Below, in pieces: positions 54,133 to 64,000 of a DNA stretch of 64,000 nucleotides. Each line of letters starts with the position of its first letter. Position 1 is the first letter of the stretch. Origin of the DNA: Agarophyton chilense (lineage: Eukaryota > Rhodophyta > Florideophyceae > Gracilariales > Gracilariaceae). Both the position numbers and the translations under genes were made by a program. The notes under the pieces were generated by a model that was given only the letters and a program-made list of their open reading frames with translations, had not been told where the DNA came from and did not search any database. The DNA is taken from assembly GCA_030374765.1 (NCBI GenBank), contig JARGXX010000099.1, forward strand, positions 124,001 through 188,000, written 5' to 3'.

Positions 54133-55874
54133 CTTCCCAGAGGCGAGCTCAATCTTGCCAAAAACGCAACAAAGGGCAACCGTTTGTTGACGTCAGTGCG
54201 CCTCGTCCAAGGCGAGAGCGCAGTAGATGACACGTGTTGTATGAACTGCACACCACAGTGTGCTCCGTAGTTTGCACGGACGAAATAAAGTGTGCATCCG
54301 CCGGCGGTAGTCTTGGGCCATCAGCCCAGGGAAAAAAGGAGGATGACAAATGTGTCCAACATCGTTGATCCCAAGAACCGTCATCTCTTGGCGATCTCTT
54401 TGGAAATCGTGGACTTATCTCTAACTGGCTCCACACATCTGCGTTCAAAATATGAGGATCTGATCCATTGTTGTATAAATCAGCCCTTTTTCGATATATG
54501 CCAGACATTTGGGTGGAAGTTTTAACTTTGAAACATGTTCAGCGTGTTTTAAAATCATATCCCTTGTGTGGGCGTCATCTTTTGATTGTGACGGACCAAA
54601 CTTGATAATAAGCTTCGGCGGAAATGAAGCCTTCACGTAACTTTAATGCCCAAGTACATGAATTTGATATAATTATTGCTAAGAAAACTTCTTTTTCTTC
54701 TTGATATTCTTGAAACGGCACGCAACCAAAGGCCAATGTCAATAGTTACCAGGTGTCAGACTCCCTGGCTTCCGATATGACACTTTGGATGTGTAACGAT
54801 TTCTTCAGCCTTCTCAATTCTGATTTAACCAAAACTAGACGTGTGAAATTCTTACAAGGCTTCCCAAAGATAAGTCATAACACAAAAAGATGCTTAAACT
54901 CTATACTTAAAGCTGTTATAATGCGAAAAGAGTTACGCCGCATCATTTGCAACCGTTTCCAATTAATTCCTAAATGTTAGATCTACGTCAAATCTTCAAG
55001 TCTATCAAAAGCTTTTCGCTCTGGGCGGGCTCTCTTAATAGATCCAAAACCGTTGGTACGCAAAGGCCGTCTTATGTCTACGCCAACGGCTAACCAGTAA
55101 AATAGGCTGGGAACAGGTACTCTTATCCGAGGCGAACGCCTAACTAGTTCTCTGTATTACGAAAAACGTCTCACATATTTATGATATTTATGGAATTGCT
55201 TAGAAAGAGTTTGTCGTCGGACTGAACCCCGAGCGGCAGACGCCTCACTTTTGATAAAATTTTAGGGCTGCAAGACAAAAACAGTCATGTTTTTAGGTAA
55301 ATAATACTGGTTATGTTCATCTGAAGGATAATTAGAAGACATAAAAGCCGTTTTGTAGAGACCCAAACCCTCCTAATTGGAGCTTAAACCCATTAATACT
55401 CGATAGAAACTACTATTTGCTTCTAAATTACTATAATCGATACAAAAAGCATTTGAAGTAGAACACTAACCAATAAGAATAAGCAAAAATATGATCATTT
55501 TTGCTAGATCGCTATTTTCGCTTTTGGCGCAAGCGATGGTATAGAAAGTGCAGACCATGCCTTCTTTTCGTACACGTGGCTTCCAGCATTTATGGAATAC
55601 TCTTCACATTTCCAGACAGGTTGCACCAATGTCAATAGTTCATTTTGTGACCACAGTACATCTAATAAAAACAACAAATCAAAATTTTGAAGTCAAAATA
55701 CTGTTTCATAAATATATATTTTATTGCATCACACTCTCGGCGGAGCGCGTTCAGAAGTTCACTTTCGCACCTTTGGTCTAAATGGAACTACCAAAGCGGC
55801 TTGGAATCGACTAAATAAGTTGATCAAGTCATAAGAGCCGATTTTATCCCAACAAATTGTTTGTTACTAATTTT
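54133..55874. other. AT-rich intergenic DNA, no gene recognised
   Basis: Open stretches such as 54753-54980 (plus) and 54149-54508 (minus) lack any recognisable motif; the latter lies just upstream of the UROD frame and may be its 5' leader. No RNA gene seen. Confidence 0.4.
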
Positions 55875-56691
55875 TGTAGAGCAACGCGTGGTCATATTAC
55901 CAGTCGGGGCACCATTCATATGGAGTCCGATATATCGGGGACCACGTTGGTGATTCAATGATTAATATTAGTTTTTAGTATTCCAGACACCTTAGAAGGT
56001 ATGTTAGTTAAGTCTCTACAATAGCATCGTAATGGACGGATGGACGTGCAAGGCTGGGGTTACACAGATGATACGTGTATGGACTCAGGGTTGGTTTGCA
56101 CTACTATAGTCTAGACGTGTAGTTCACTGTCTAGAATAGACTTAATCGATGGCTTCACCGCCATCACTACCTCCAAGTAAATGGTAACCGAGTGCTTGGC
56201 TCTAGATTATGTCGCCTACGCTAGTCTCCATCTCTTAACGGGAGGATCCGCGACAGGTTTGGCTGATCTATCTCCTCGGGAAGCTTATGCGTCATTGTAC
56301 CATTTTTATTGGTGTGTTTCTTTCTTTTGTTGGTTTTCCTGTGTTTAGGACAGTACACTGCCCTTGTATAGGGTTGTTTTTACCCGTCTTTATTTCGCTT
56401 ACTCAGTGTGTATACCCCTTTCATAGGTCTGTATGCTTGTTCGTGCGTCCTATTTCGCCCTACATTTTCGCCTTACACTTTGCCGTTGTCCGCGGAATAT
56501 CCTTGTCCTTGGATCCCCTTTTGATTCTTCCCCTTTTCCTGGGTTCATCACCGTCGTAGGTATTGCCTGAACTACCGTGGTCTTACACCCACGCATCGGT
56601 GGCACGAAGGCTTTTTCGCTGAGTTACCCCTCTTCACGAGAGCGGGACTCGAACACCCGAGAGGTATTTCTCCATCTAGGATTACTCTACA
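55875..56691 (+). repeat. Probable solo LTR of a gypsy element
   Basis: About 817 bp with ends tgtagagcaac and attactctaca, an imperfect TG...CA inverted repeat similar to those of the Gypsy-A and Gypsy-D LTRs. Inside, gtggtcttacaccca (about 56578-56592) matches the segment ggtcttacacccgac of the Gypsy-A LTR and a like segment in Gypsy-D, at a comparable distance from the right end; ttgtatagggtt near 56363 has a counterpart in Gypsy-A. No internal region follows and no target duplication was found. Confidence 0.5.
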
Positions 56692-56744
56692 ATATGTCAC
56701 TTAAAAAACCCTACTACATTGCTTCTTAAGCGAATCAGCCACCC

Positions 56745-57245
56745 TAGCAAGAGTTTTTTACATATTCTTGATAGGGTTTAGATCAAACAAAAGTGCTGGC
56801 CATTCCATTACATTTAAATTTAAATTATTAAACCACTGTTTTACAAATTTTTACTTGTCTACCGGTCCATTATCCTGCTGAAAACAAATCCTCACCGTAC
56901 GTGCAGTACGCAAAAGATAGTAAATAATTTTCCAATTCTTCAGAAAACTGTTCTGATATTATTTCAGTTTTTATAAATGCAACTCCCGTCTTTTTTTCTT
57001 TAGATATGTCATTCCAAACTGCAACTGAGACTTATCAGAGGGCCTCAATAAAAAGCTCCTTATTTTCGTTGGGCGGATTATTCGAATAATTATTTGAATA
57101 AAACTTATAGAAAACTAGACCGTCAATGTTGAACTTTTTTTCTTTAAAAACTCTCTTTTCATTGATTTTTTCAAAACAGTTTTGCAGATCATCATTTTAA
57201 TCGACTTTACTTACAAACTTTGTTCAGAAAAAACGGTTTTACTCA
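56745..57245 (-). pseudogene. Tc1/mariner transposase relic
   Basis: Not visible as an open frame. Reading the minus strand with stops: KKKFNIDGLVFY (about 57140-57105, first catalytic Asp), then VAVWNDISKEKKTGVAFI, then FQQDNGPVDK (about 56880-56850, second catalytic Asp), VKQWFNNLNLNVMEWPALLFDLNPIKN (about 56840-56760). This is the familiar Tc1 series DG..., V.W..IS..G, FQQDN.P.H and EWP..SPDLNPIEN. Several stops and at least one frameshift; terminal repeats not found. Confidence 0.72.
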
Positions 57246-58226
57246 TTTTGATATTGTTGACCCAACTCTGACATTTCACTTCCTCCAACAACGAAAATTG
57301 TGAAACAATTCAGTTGAGTTTGTTTAGAAATTTGCTCGAAATTGTATTGGTGCATAGCTAGTGTTTTATTGCACGTTTTGTTGTGTTAGAAAACGAAGAA
57401 AAACACCTTGTAAAACTCTGAATCTTGTAAGAGGTAACTAGTTTTGATAAAGTTTCTTATATGTTTTGGGCTGCGTTTTGGTTTTCAAGCAATTTTCACT
57501 GTATTAAATCTTTACATATCAAAGAAAATGATTCAAATATGTTTGTGGTGTGATAGAGGGTGTCTATGAGCTATGATGTTTTTTTTTATAAAAGATTTTT
57601 TCTGAAACATTGTTTGGAATTGAACGTTTTAGTTGGCGAGAAATGTGTTCAACAGTACACAAATTACCGTTTTTGGCATGGTATTAGCCAAGGGATATAA
57701 TTCAGAAATGCTCTGTGTCACGCCGTTCCCACGCCGGGGGGGCAAACCTAAAAGTGGCATGACAGTTATGCAGCTGTCATTGGCCTACTTACAACTTTGG
57801 TTTGGGCGTCTTGCTCTAAATAAAGTCATCCTGAGAACTATATATCCCTACTCAGCCAATATCAAACGATTTTGTCGATATCTGAAGATGAAGAAGCAGT
57901 AGTTACCGTCATTCTGCCGGTGGATACAACTACAATGATGCGTGCAATTTGTAATCGGCGAGCTCGCACGCAGGGAGGTTCCCGAAAGTGAAAGCCAAGA
58001 AATTGCAACAAACATTGCTTTTCATCTGCTACAGTTATTGATTGAGACTACTTTGTTCGTTCCTGTTCGTCACCACTGAACTTTTTTGGGAGAGCTTTTA
58101 CGTTGACACCGGATGCCACGCTCTATTTACGAAACCCTTTTGAGCTGGTGTCTGTCTCCAGGACATATCTTTTTACGACAAGATAGAGGCGTGCAATTTT
58201 GTGAGCGCTAGTTTCCATACCACAAT
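57246..58226. other. AT-rich DNA, no gene recognised
   Basis: An open stretch at 57633-57902 (plus, 89 aa) contains a basic Arg/Gly patch but no family motif. Otherwise nothing is seen. Confidence 0.3.
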
Positions 58227-58264
58227 TGGCGTCATATGAGGGTAATTGAACTCATATGACGCCA
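58227..58264. repeat. Perfect 14-bp inverted repeat near piggyBac relic 3
   Basis: Arms tggcgtcatatgag (58227-58240) and ctcatatgacgcca (58251-58264) with a 10-base spacer. The core ctcatatgag is shared with the palindromes near relics 1 and 2. It lies about 200 bp before the transposase relic, consistent with an element end. Confidence 0.65.
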
Positions 58265-58435
58265 GAATTACAACAACGATAATTTTTGTAAACTATGTCA
58301 GTTTCCTTAAATTGTTGTGCCTAGACGTGTTCAAAACTCTCTTCTTCTCTGGCTTCAACATCAAAGATCACGAACGAATGTCCACAACCAGTTCACGACA
58401 TCATCTCCACTCCATTCTTTCATAATTTATCAAAT

Positions 58436-60378
58436 ATGGCATTATCTATGGATCCCCGACGTGTAGTGGGAAACAGAGTGAACACCCGCGCACGTCTCTC
58501 TACATCAGAAAGCGATTTTAAACGCTTCTTGGTCACGCAATGGAAAACAAAACTCGTAAGCGAAAGTGTTACAAAAGAAAACGATGTTGTCAAAAAGTAT
58601 AAGAGACACACTTTTGTCACCATAAACTTCGAACAACCTGGTCGTGGAGAAGGTTTGCACTCTCAAGGTTGGTAATTTGAATGCCGATGATCATGTAACG
58701 ATTCAGAAAAATGCTGAAGAAGACGCATATTTGAACGTGGAGACAAGTGGTGCGGCTATTACTAACGAAGTTTTGACCAATGAAGAGCAGCAAATTGTCA
58801 AGGATGGCGATGAAATTCACAAATTGAATCCGTCGATCCCTCCTTCTTTGAGAAACAGGGACACGCAAGACAGCTTTGTGGAAGTTAATTAGACCAAATG
58901 GACAACGGAAAAAGTATCCTTGACTCTAAACGGTCCTGTACAAATGCATCAATGGAAAGTAACGGAACCCGTTAAAATTTTTATCTCCACCATTCATGCG
59001 CCTTCGGGATTCTCTCCATATTATTTCTTCATATGGATGTTTCCTGTAGCTCATTTGGAAAAAATAGTTCGATCTCCCAACTCTCGATTGGAAAGAAAAG
59101 GCTTAAAGCAGACTGCAGGGGGTGAACTTTTGAAGTTGTTCGGTTTGATGTTGTTGATGACCCGCTTTTATTTTTCAAATAGAAGATCAATTTGGTCTAG
59201 AGACACGTTTTCTAATTATATTGACTCTCCGCAGCTCGGAAAAATCATGTCACGCAATCGGAGTGAACGTATACCGCAATTTATCGTTTTCAGTTGCTCT
59301 GGAAAAGATCATAAATCAGAGGTGTTCTGGTGATCATGCGTTTCTGACCTTTTGAAAGCTATAAATGACCATCAAAAAACTTTCGAAATTCTGTCACCTA
59401 CCTTGTGCGTGGATAAAAGTATGTCACGTTGGTATGAACTCGGGGGAAACTGGATTGAAATTGGACTTTCACAAAACACGGCTCTTGATAAAAAACCTGA
59501 AAATGGTTTTGAATTAAATACTGTGTTTTGTGGAAGGAGTGTAATTATCCTCGAAATAGAAATCACAATGGGAGCTACTCAGCCAGATTTGCAGCCTTTT
59601 GAATCGGAAAATGCTCACGGAACAGCTGTTTTATTGAGACCTGTTGAGAAATGGTTTGCAACTGATCGAATTGTTTGTGCCGATTGATATTTTGCATCTC
59701 TTGAAACAGCCGAAGAGCTTTTAAAAGAGGAATCCAATTTATTGGGGTTGTAAAAACAGCCACCAGAAGGTTTCCAATGAAACATCTTTCCGAACTTACG
59801 ATGACAGCACGAGGCCAGCACGTGTCAATGGTCGCGAAAGTACCTCAATTGGATCGAAAGATGATATATGTGCTCTGAGTGGACCGTGAGAGAAGAGATA
59901 TTTCATCAGCGCTTATAGCAGTAGCCAACCAGGAACTACCATTTCTCGTGAAAGATGGAACACAACTGATGGAATAGCAAAAAAAATACCGCTTTCTATT
60001 GCTATTCCAGAGGTTTGCGAGGAGTACTTTTTTTGTTGTTCAAGAATTGATAGGCAAAATAGGTCAAGTCAAGATGATCTGAGTATGGAAAAGAAGTTCG
60101 AAGAAAAATAACGGTCTTTTGGAGTAAGTACTTCTTTGCTGGCGATTTGAGTGGTTGATGCCAGGAATCCCTACAAGGGTGCATACGGGAAGTTTTTGAA
60201 TCTTACACCGCATAATTTCTATTGTAGTCTCGCAGGCGGTTTATTATATAACAACTGGTATGCTATTCGAACTATGAAAAGAAAATGTAAGGAGGAAGAT
60301 GAAATAGAAAACCCATATATGGCTGGTACTGAGAGACATTTTTTTAAAAGTATAAAACAAAAGTTCAGATTAACTTAA
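58436..60378 (+). pseudogene. piggyBac-like transposase relic 3 (longest copy)
   Basis: Most complete of the three relics. The N-terminal acidic and linker part is at 58436-58892 (two frames). The core is at 58920-59333 and 59352-59687 in one frame with stops: LNGPVQMHQWKV...TAGGELLKLFGLMLLMTRFYFSNRRSIWSRD (N-terminal DDE_Tnp_1_7 part), then LCVDKSMSRWYELGGNWIEIGLSQNTALDKKPENGFEL, in which the expected first catalytic Asp-Glu pair reads Asp-Lys. Further on the frame is lost. 60151-60378 holds VDARNPYKGAYG...FYCSLAGGLLYNNWYAI, resembling the C-terminal part of the catalytic domain with the last Asp. Inactive. Confidence 0.75.
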
Positions 60379-60770
60379 GCCCTCTACCAAATCAATCCAC
60401 TTTATTCAACTTGCTAGATGTATTATGGTCTTTGAAGAAAACACCCCTTTAGCAGGTGTCACCTTATTCTGTCTGCTGTTCAAGAGGACACAAATGCGTT
60501 CTTAGACCATAATAATTCTTAGAATTATTCGAGCTCCCGTAGGAGGTTTCGAGTTACACTGAACTCAGCGAAGTTTGAACCATGTGTTAATCAGTCTTCG
60601 AGTAGCCGTGAAACAACTGAGCTGGTGTTAGTGAAGACAACTGTCTAAAAAATGTAGATTAAAGCGGGCAGAACATGATTAGAAAACTAGTTTTTTTACT
60701 TAGAAAATAGACTTTTCCTCTGGAGTATAGAAACCAGCGCTCTATACTATTTTTTTGGAAAGTGGAACAG
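60379..60770. other. Spacer after piggyBac relic 3
   Basis: No gene seen. A near-palindrome aataattcttagaattatt lies around 60509-60527. Confidence 0.3.
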
Positions 60771-60832
60771 GCTTCATACGAGGCCAAGCTGGCCTCATGT
60801 GAGGCCACCCCTCCGGGCGTGTAGACACTAGT
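60771..60832. repeat. Inverted copy of the relic 1 palindromic block
   Basis: Contains ggcttcatacgaggcc, gaggccaagctggcctc and ggcctcatgtgaggcc in a row, then cgggcgtgtagacacta. The reverse complement matches 1628-1690 over both its flanking part (tagtgtctayacgcccg) and its palindromes. Candidate 3' end of the piggyBac-like element. Confidence 0.6.
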
Positions 60833-63013
60833 ATTTTTCAAAAGTTTACCACAGCCCTTCCACAGATTGCGTTTGGTGTTACTGTTGAAGGGGCTGCAGA
60901 GTACGTCAGACTCCAGAAGCGGAAACAAAGAAGGAAAAATTCTTTGCAAAACATCCAGATGGACCTTGAAAGACAGTGGAAAGTGTGTTTGGTGTTCTGT
61001 TTGCCAGGATTCAAATATTGGCGAGGCCATCTGGACTCTGTAACTTAGGAGAAATTGGAGTATGTAGTAAAAGCCTGCTGCTTTATGCTTAACATGAAAT
61101 GGAAAGGTCGTAAAGAGTTTTTTACGGTTAAAGCCTTTATTCGAGCCTTAGAAAACGAGCCACATCAAGGGCTACCGACTGCCTTCGAATTCATACAGAA
61201 GGAAAAAGAGGCTATATACAAACAAGAAGCTTTGGGGAGGTCTTATGTTGACCATATTGGTATGGAACAAGATCCCAAAGAACTTTAACGGAGTTTTTCT
61301 GAGAGTATTTGGAATATGAACGTTGATATAAACGACGAAGAAAAAGAAGGAATCTAACTGAGAAAAGCAACTATAACCTTGCACCGCTTAGCGCCCTGAC
61401 GCGAAGCGAACTTGCGAACGAGCCAGGGCGCAATGCACAGCGAATTCGCTCAAGGAGAGCAAGGTGAGCTGATTCACCAACGAGGTATCTACCCCGAATT
61501 ATCGTTCTCGTTTGTTAGATATGCATTATATTTGATCAAGAGCAGAATAACCAGTAGAAATGGTCTCGGCGTAACGCCCTTCAGAAATATGAGAGCGTTT
61601 GAAACACCATTGCGCACGCTTTTTGACTCCGTGGGTACACTGAATGGTACCAAAATAAACATCGAATTATTGCAATAAGCCAACCCGATAGTTGGGGATA
61701 GTGAACCACTGCTCTCGGTGCTCTTTTCTTTAGAATGGTGGCGTAATTTGGTAGCAGATGTGGATAACTAAGATATCGATTCCTATTTCAGGCTGCCTCA
61801 AAGCAGTTTTAGAAGCTGGCGTTGCATCAAAAAGGCTATTTCAAACTTCTCTGCATTATTTTGACGCTCACAATAACTTCATCATCTCTTATTCTAAGCG
61901 TTTTTCTCGTAGAGCGATTTGACGATCAGCCAACTTCGTCTTCAGCGCTTGAGTCTTACCGAAAGATTCCTCCAGACTCGAAACCGACTCTTCATTTTTT
62001 GAGCACTTCGTTTTTAAGCTATCTTCGCTTTCTTTCTTTGACGACTTTCGAATGGCTTTTACATTCGGCAAGCCAATCAGCCTTTCAAGTTTGAATTCTA
62101 CTTCATCTGTCCCTGCAACACCGCTTCCTTCACCACCAGCTTCCTGAACTTTATCAGTGTTGTGTCAAGAAGTTTACCCATCCTGAAACCAGAAAACAAT
62201 TCCAATCCTTAACGACAGGATTCGTAGAATGTCATGTAAATTAGACATGGGTATTGCTCCATCGATATACACTGCAGAAGAACAGCGAGTTGTGTCCATT
62301 GCAGTAGGTGATCTGGTCCGTTCAGCGCTTTCAACACTCTAAAAGCTGGGTGGTACTTTGTACATTATTTTCTAATATTTTTCTACTGTTTGAGACATGT
62401 ATCTAGAAACCTATCGTCCCAACGACGTTCGACGAGTGCCACACCACGTTTCTCATTACCATATGCATTATCACAACACCTGTTTTCCTTGACAGAAGAG
62501 CTTCAAATGAGTCTTGAGGACTAAGCGGGTTTCATTCCAGACTCATATATAGGATTTGTAGATGTCGCAGAAGTATAACGGACAAGGGCAAGAATTTCTT
62601 CTTCGTTCCATCTCAAACCCTTTGCAGTTTTGTTGCGGGTGATGGCTTCATCATCTGTTTTAGCGACTGAGACACTCATATCACATAGGCAAGGCCAGTG
62701 AAGGACTCGAGAACGTCAATTTTGGATAATAGATACAGTCTTGTTTTTGTTGGGGAGGACACATAAAAATCCAATTTCCAATGGGTTTGCAAGGAACTAA
62801 CCGCTATGGCACAAACTGCACGCCCAAAGTCAGCCAAAAAACCCAGCCCAAAACAGTGTGTTTCTGCCCAAACATTTCGGAGCCCTTGAAGTTCACCATT
62901 GGGACAAGGCCGTCTATTTACGGATTTACAGATGGAGAGGTTATTTTTGAGTATTAAATTGTTAATGTCTACTATATTAGAGTGTGCCTTAAGTTTGTAG
63001 AGTCTAGTCTCGA
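60833..63013. other. Degenerate DNA with unassigned open stretches
   Basis: 61055-61288 (plus, 77 aa) and 61412-61678 (plus, 88 aa) are not recognised. The minus stretch 61889-62071 is Lys/Glu/Ser-rich and ends in a coiled-coil-like ALKTKLADRQIALREKRLE; it may be the C-terminal end of a decayed minus-strand gene. A Cys pair (CVWCSVC) readable on the plus strand near 60985 could be a remnant of a piggyBac zinc tail. None is firm. Confidence 0.25.
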
Positions 63014-64000
63014 TTAAAACGCTTTATGCGATATCTTCCATAAAGAGAGTGTCCGAAACAACTTCGAGAAACAATCTGTAATAAATAGTACAAATTTTCG
63101 TCCACATCCGGTGGTGAGTAGCGGGCTGAGAATGTCGATTGCGAAAACCTCGAGAGGAGCCCGTTCAGGGAAAAATCAACTTTATTGAGTGCTTGCAGAG
63201 CTTCAAGCGATTCATAGCACATACGGTGCCAACCGCACTGTTGCGTAGCAATCAATATCCATGGCTGGCCAGTAAAAGTTCCTTCCCGAAATGGGGTAGA
63301 GCTTCCGTCCATCGGCGTGTCCCATAATTCTGAATAATACGATAAATGCAATACTCTAGATTGTAGAGTATGCAAAACCACTACTTGTGGAGATGACTGT
63401 ATCGTCTTGAAGAGGTATCCAATTCTATTTATCTCGAAATGGAGTAGTGCACCACGTGTAATACGGGCGCATATCTTGGTACAGAAGGCGTTGCCTTGCT
63501 GTTATCTATCTTTTTTCTCCGGGGGCATCGGTACGAAATTACCCGGTTGGGGGGCGTCTAAGTTTCGTCAGCGAGGAGAGAAGTGTCCTTTTCGGCATCC
63601 AATATACATTCTTAAGGCCACGTGTCGTGTATCTAATCCGGATCCTCCGGTGGTCGGTCATCTACGGTGAAGCAAGTTATATCCTCTTCATCGGCATCCA
63701 GAGCTCCTCCACTCCTGGGTGGAAGTGATTTCGCGTCCACGTACAGGTTGTGCGTAACCTTCTTGTAGACAACTTCGAAGTCATTTTCCGCGAGGAGGAG
63801 TAAATTATACAACGCATTAACCAGCCTGACCGTTCGGAAACGGTTAAAAGCTATCGAAAGGAGGACTGAGCTTTGTATACACTGTCCACACAGCCCCTTT
63901 CTCTCTACGATGGCAGTAAAGTGCACACTCGTGAGATGGGGGCGGAGAGTAGAGAGGGCCCACAAAGTGTTGGGGCCCTTTTTCTCCGACATAGAGTAGT
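63014..64000 (-). pseudogene. Degraded Gypsy-D-like pol relic (RNase H and integrase), runs off the window
   Basis: Minus-strand pieces align with Gypsy-D. 63633-63992 reads MSEKKGPNTLWALSTLRPHL, ENDFEVVYKKVTHN and DEEDITCFTVDD, matching RNase H and its linker. 63004-63381 begins VLHTLQSRVLHLSYY, matching the Gypsy-D integrase zinc-finger region VPHTLQSRVLHLSHY. Many indels; the remainder lies beyond 64000. The integrase core is cut near 63014. Confidence 0.8.

Noticed and set aside
54149..54508. 119-aa minus-strand open frame upstream of UROD
   Set aside because: No motif, overlapping open frames on both strands; more likely the leader region of UROD.
56630..56672. tRNA-like T-arm (reverse complement ggtgttcgagtcccg)
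   Set aside because: The stem does not pair fully and no A box or anticodon arm fits around it; it lies within the solo LTR.

Overview
This window is eukaryotic nuclear DNA made mostly of nested and decaying transposable elements, with one small island of host genes. The host genes are a plastid-type uroporphyrinogen decarboxylase with an N-terminal presequence and a type II membrane glycosyltransferase, both intronless. This suggests a photosynthetic eukaryote with intron-poor genes. A red alga is my best guess, but that is inference: there is no rRNA or organelle marker to settle it.

Layout. 1-1373: C-terminal part of a dead piggyBac-like transposase. 1770-7520: Gypsy-A, a Ty3/gypsy chromovirus-type element with its 5' LTR, gag and PR-RT-RNaseH, truncated before integrase. 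7520-8087: second piggyBac-like relic, minus strand. 8775-19992: Gypsy-C, a full-length element on the minus strand with 634-bp LTRs. 20000-27000: degraded DNA, including a relic on the minus strand of a large transposase-like gene of a family I cannot name, then GC-rich hairpin repeats. 27265-32436: an intact 1723-aa Helitron Rep-helicase gene, minus strand. 34226-50621: a Ty1/copia element, minus strand, split by Gypsy-D (37931-49728), an 11.8-kb chromovirus with 794-bp LTRs differing at only 3 positions that I could count. Both insertions keep 5-bp target duplications (ATATA for Gypsy-D, CTCAC for copia). 51164-54132: the host island, two convergent genes. 54133-64000: AT-rich DNA with a solo LTR relic, a Tc1/mariner relic, a third piggyBac-like relic and a degraded Gypsy-D-like relic running off the window end.

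Most notable observation: Gypsy-C and Gypsy-D, two clearly different chromoviruses, each carry an extra gene on the strand opposite to gag-pol, between the pol 3' end and the 3' LTR. The two products share an N-terminal motif (GFRS[MV]P[IL]P) and an ordered set of core motifs (YVLxPxWW, PPVxxYxGS, a Leu/Glu/Tyr/Trp stretch, FDP), so it is a conserved accessory gene, not chance antisense coding. I do not recognise its family. In Gypsy-D it has its own AATAAA downstream, and the adjacent LTR holds a palindromic TATA-like box that could fire in both directions.

Other points: three gypsy elements share one tRNA primer site; the copia element has a copia-type initiator-Met half-tRNA primer site; Gypsy-D is young by its LTRs yet carries in-frame stops, a frameshift caused by a 23-bp tandem duplication and a protease active-site Asp-to-Glu change.
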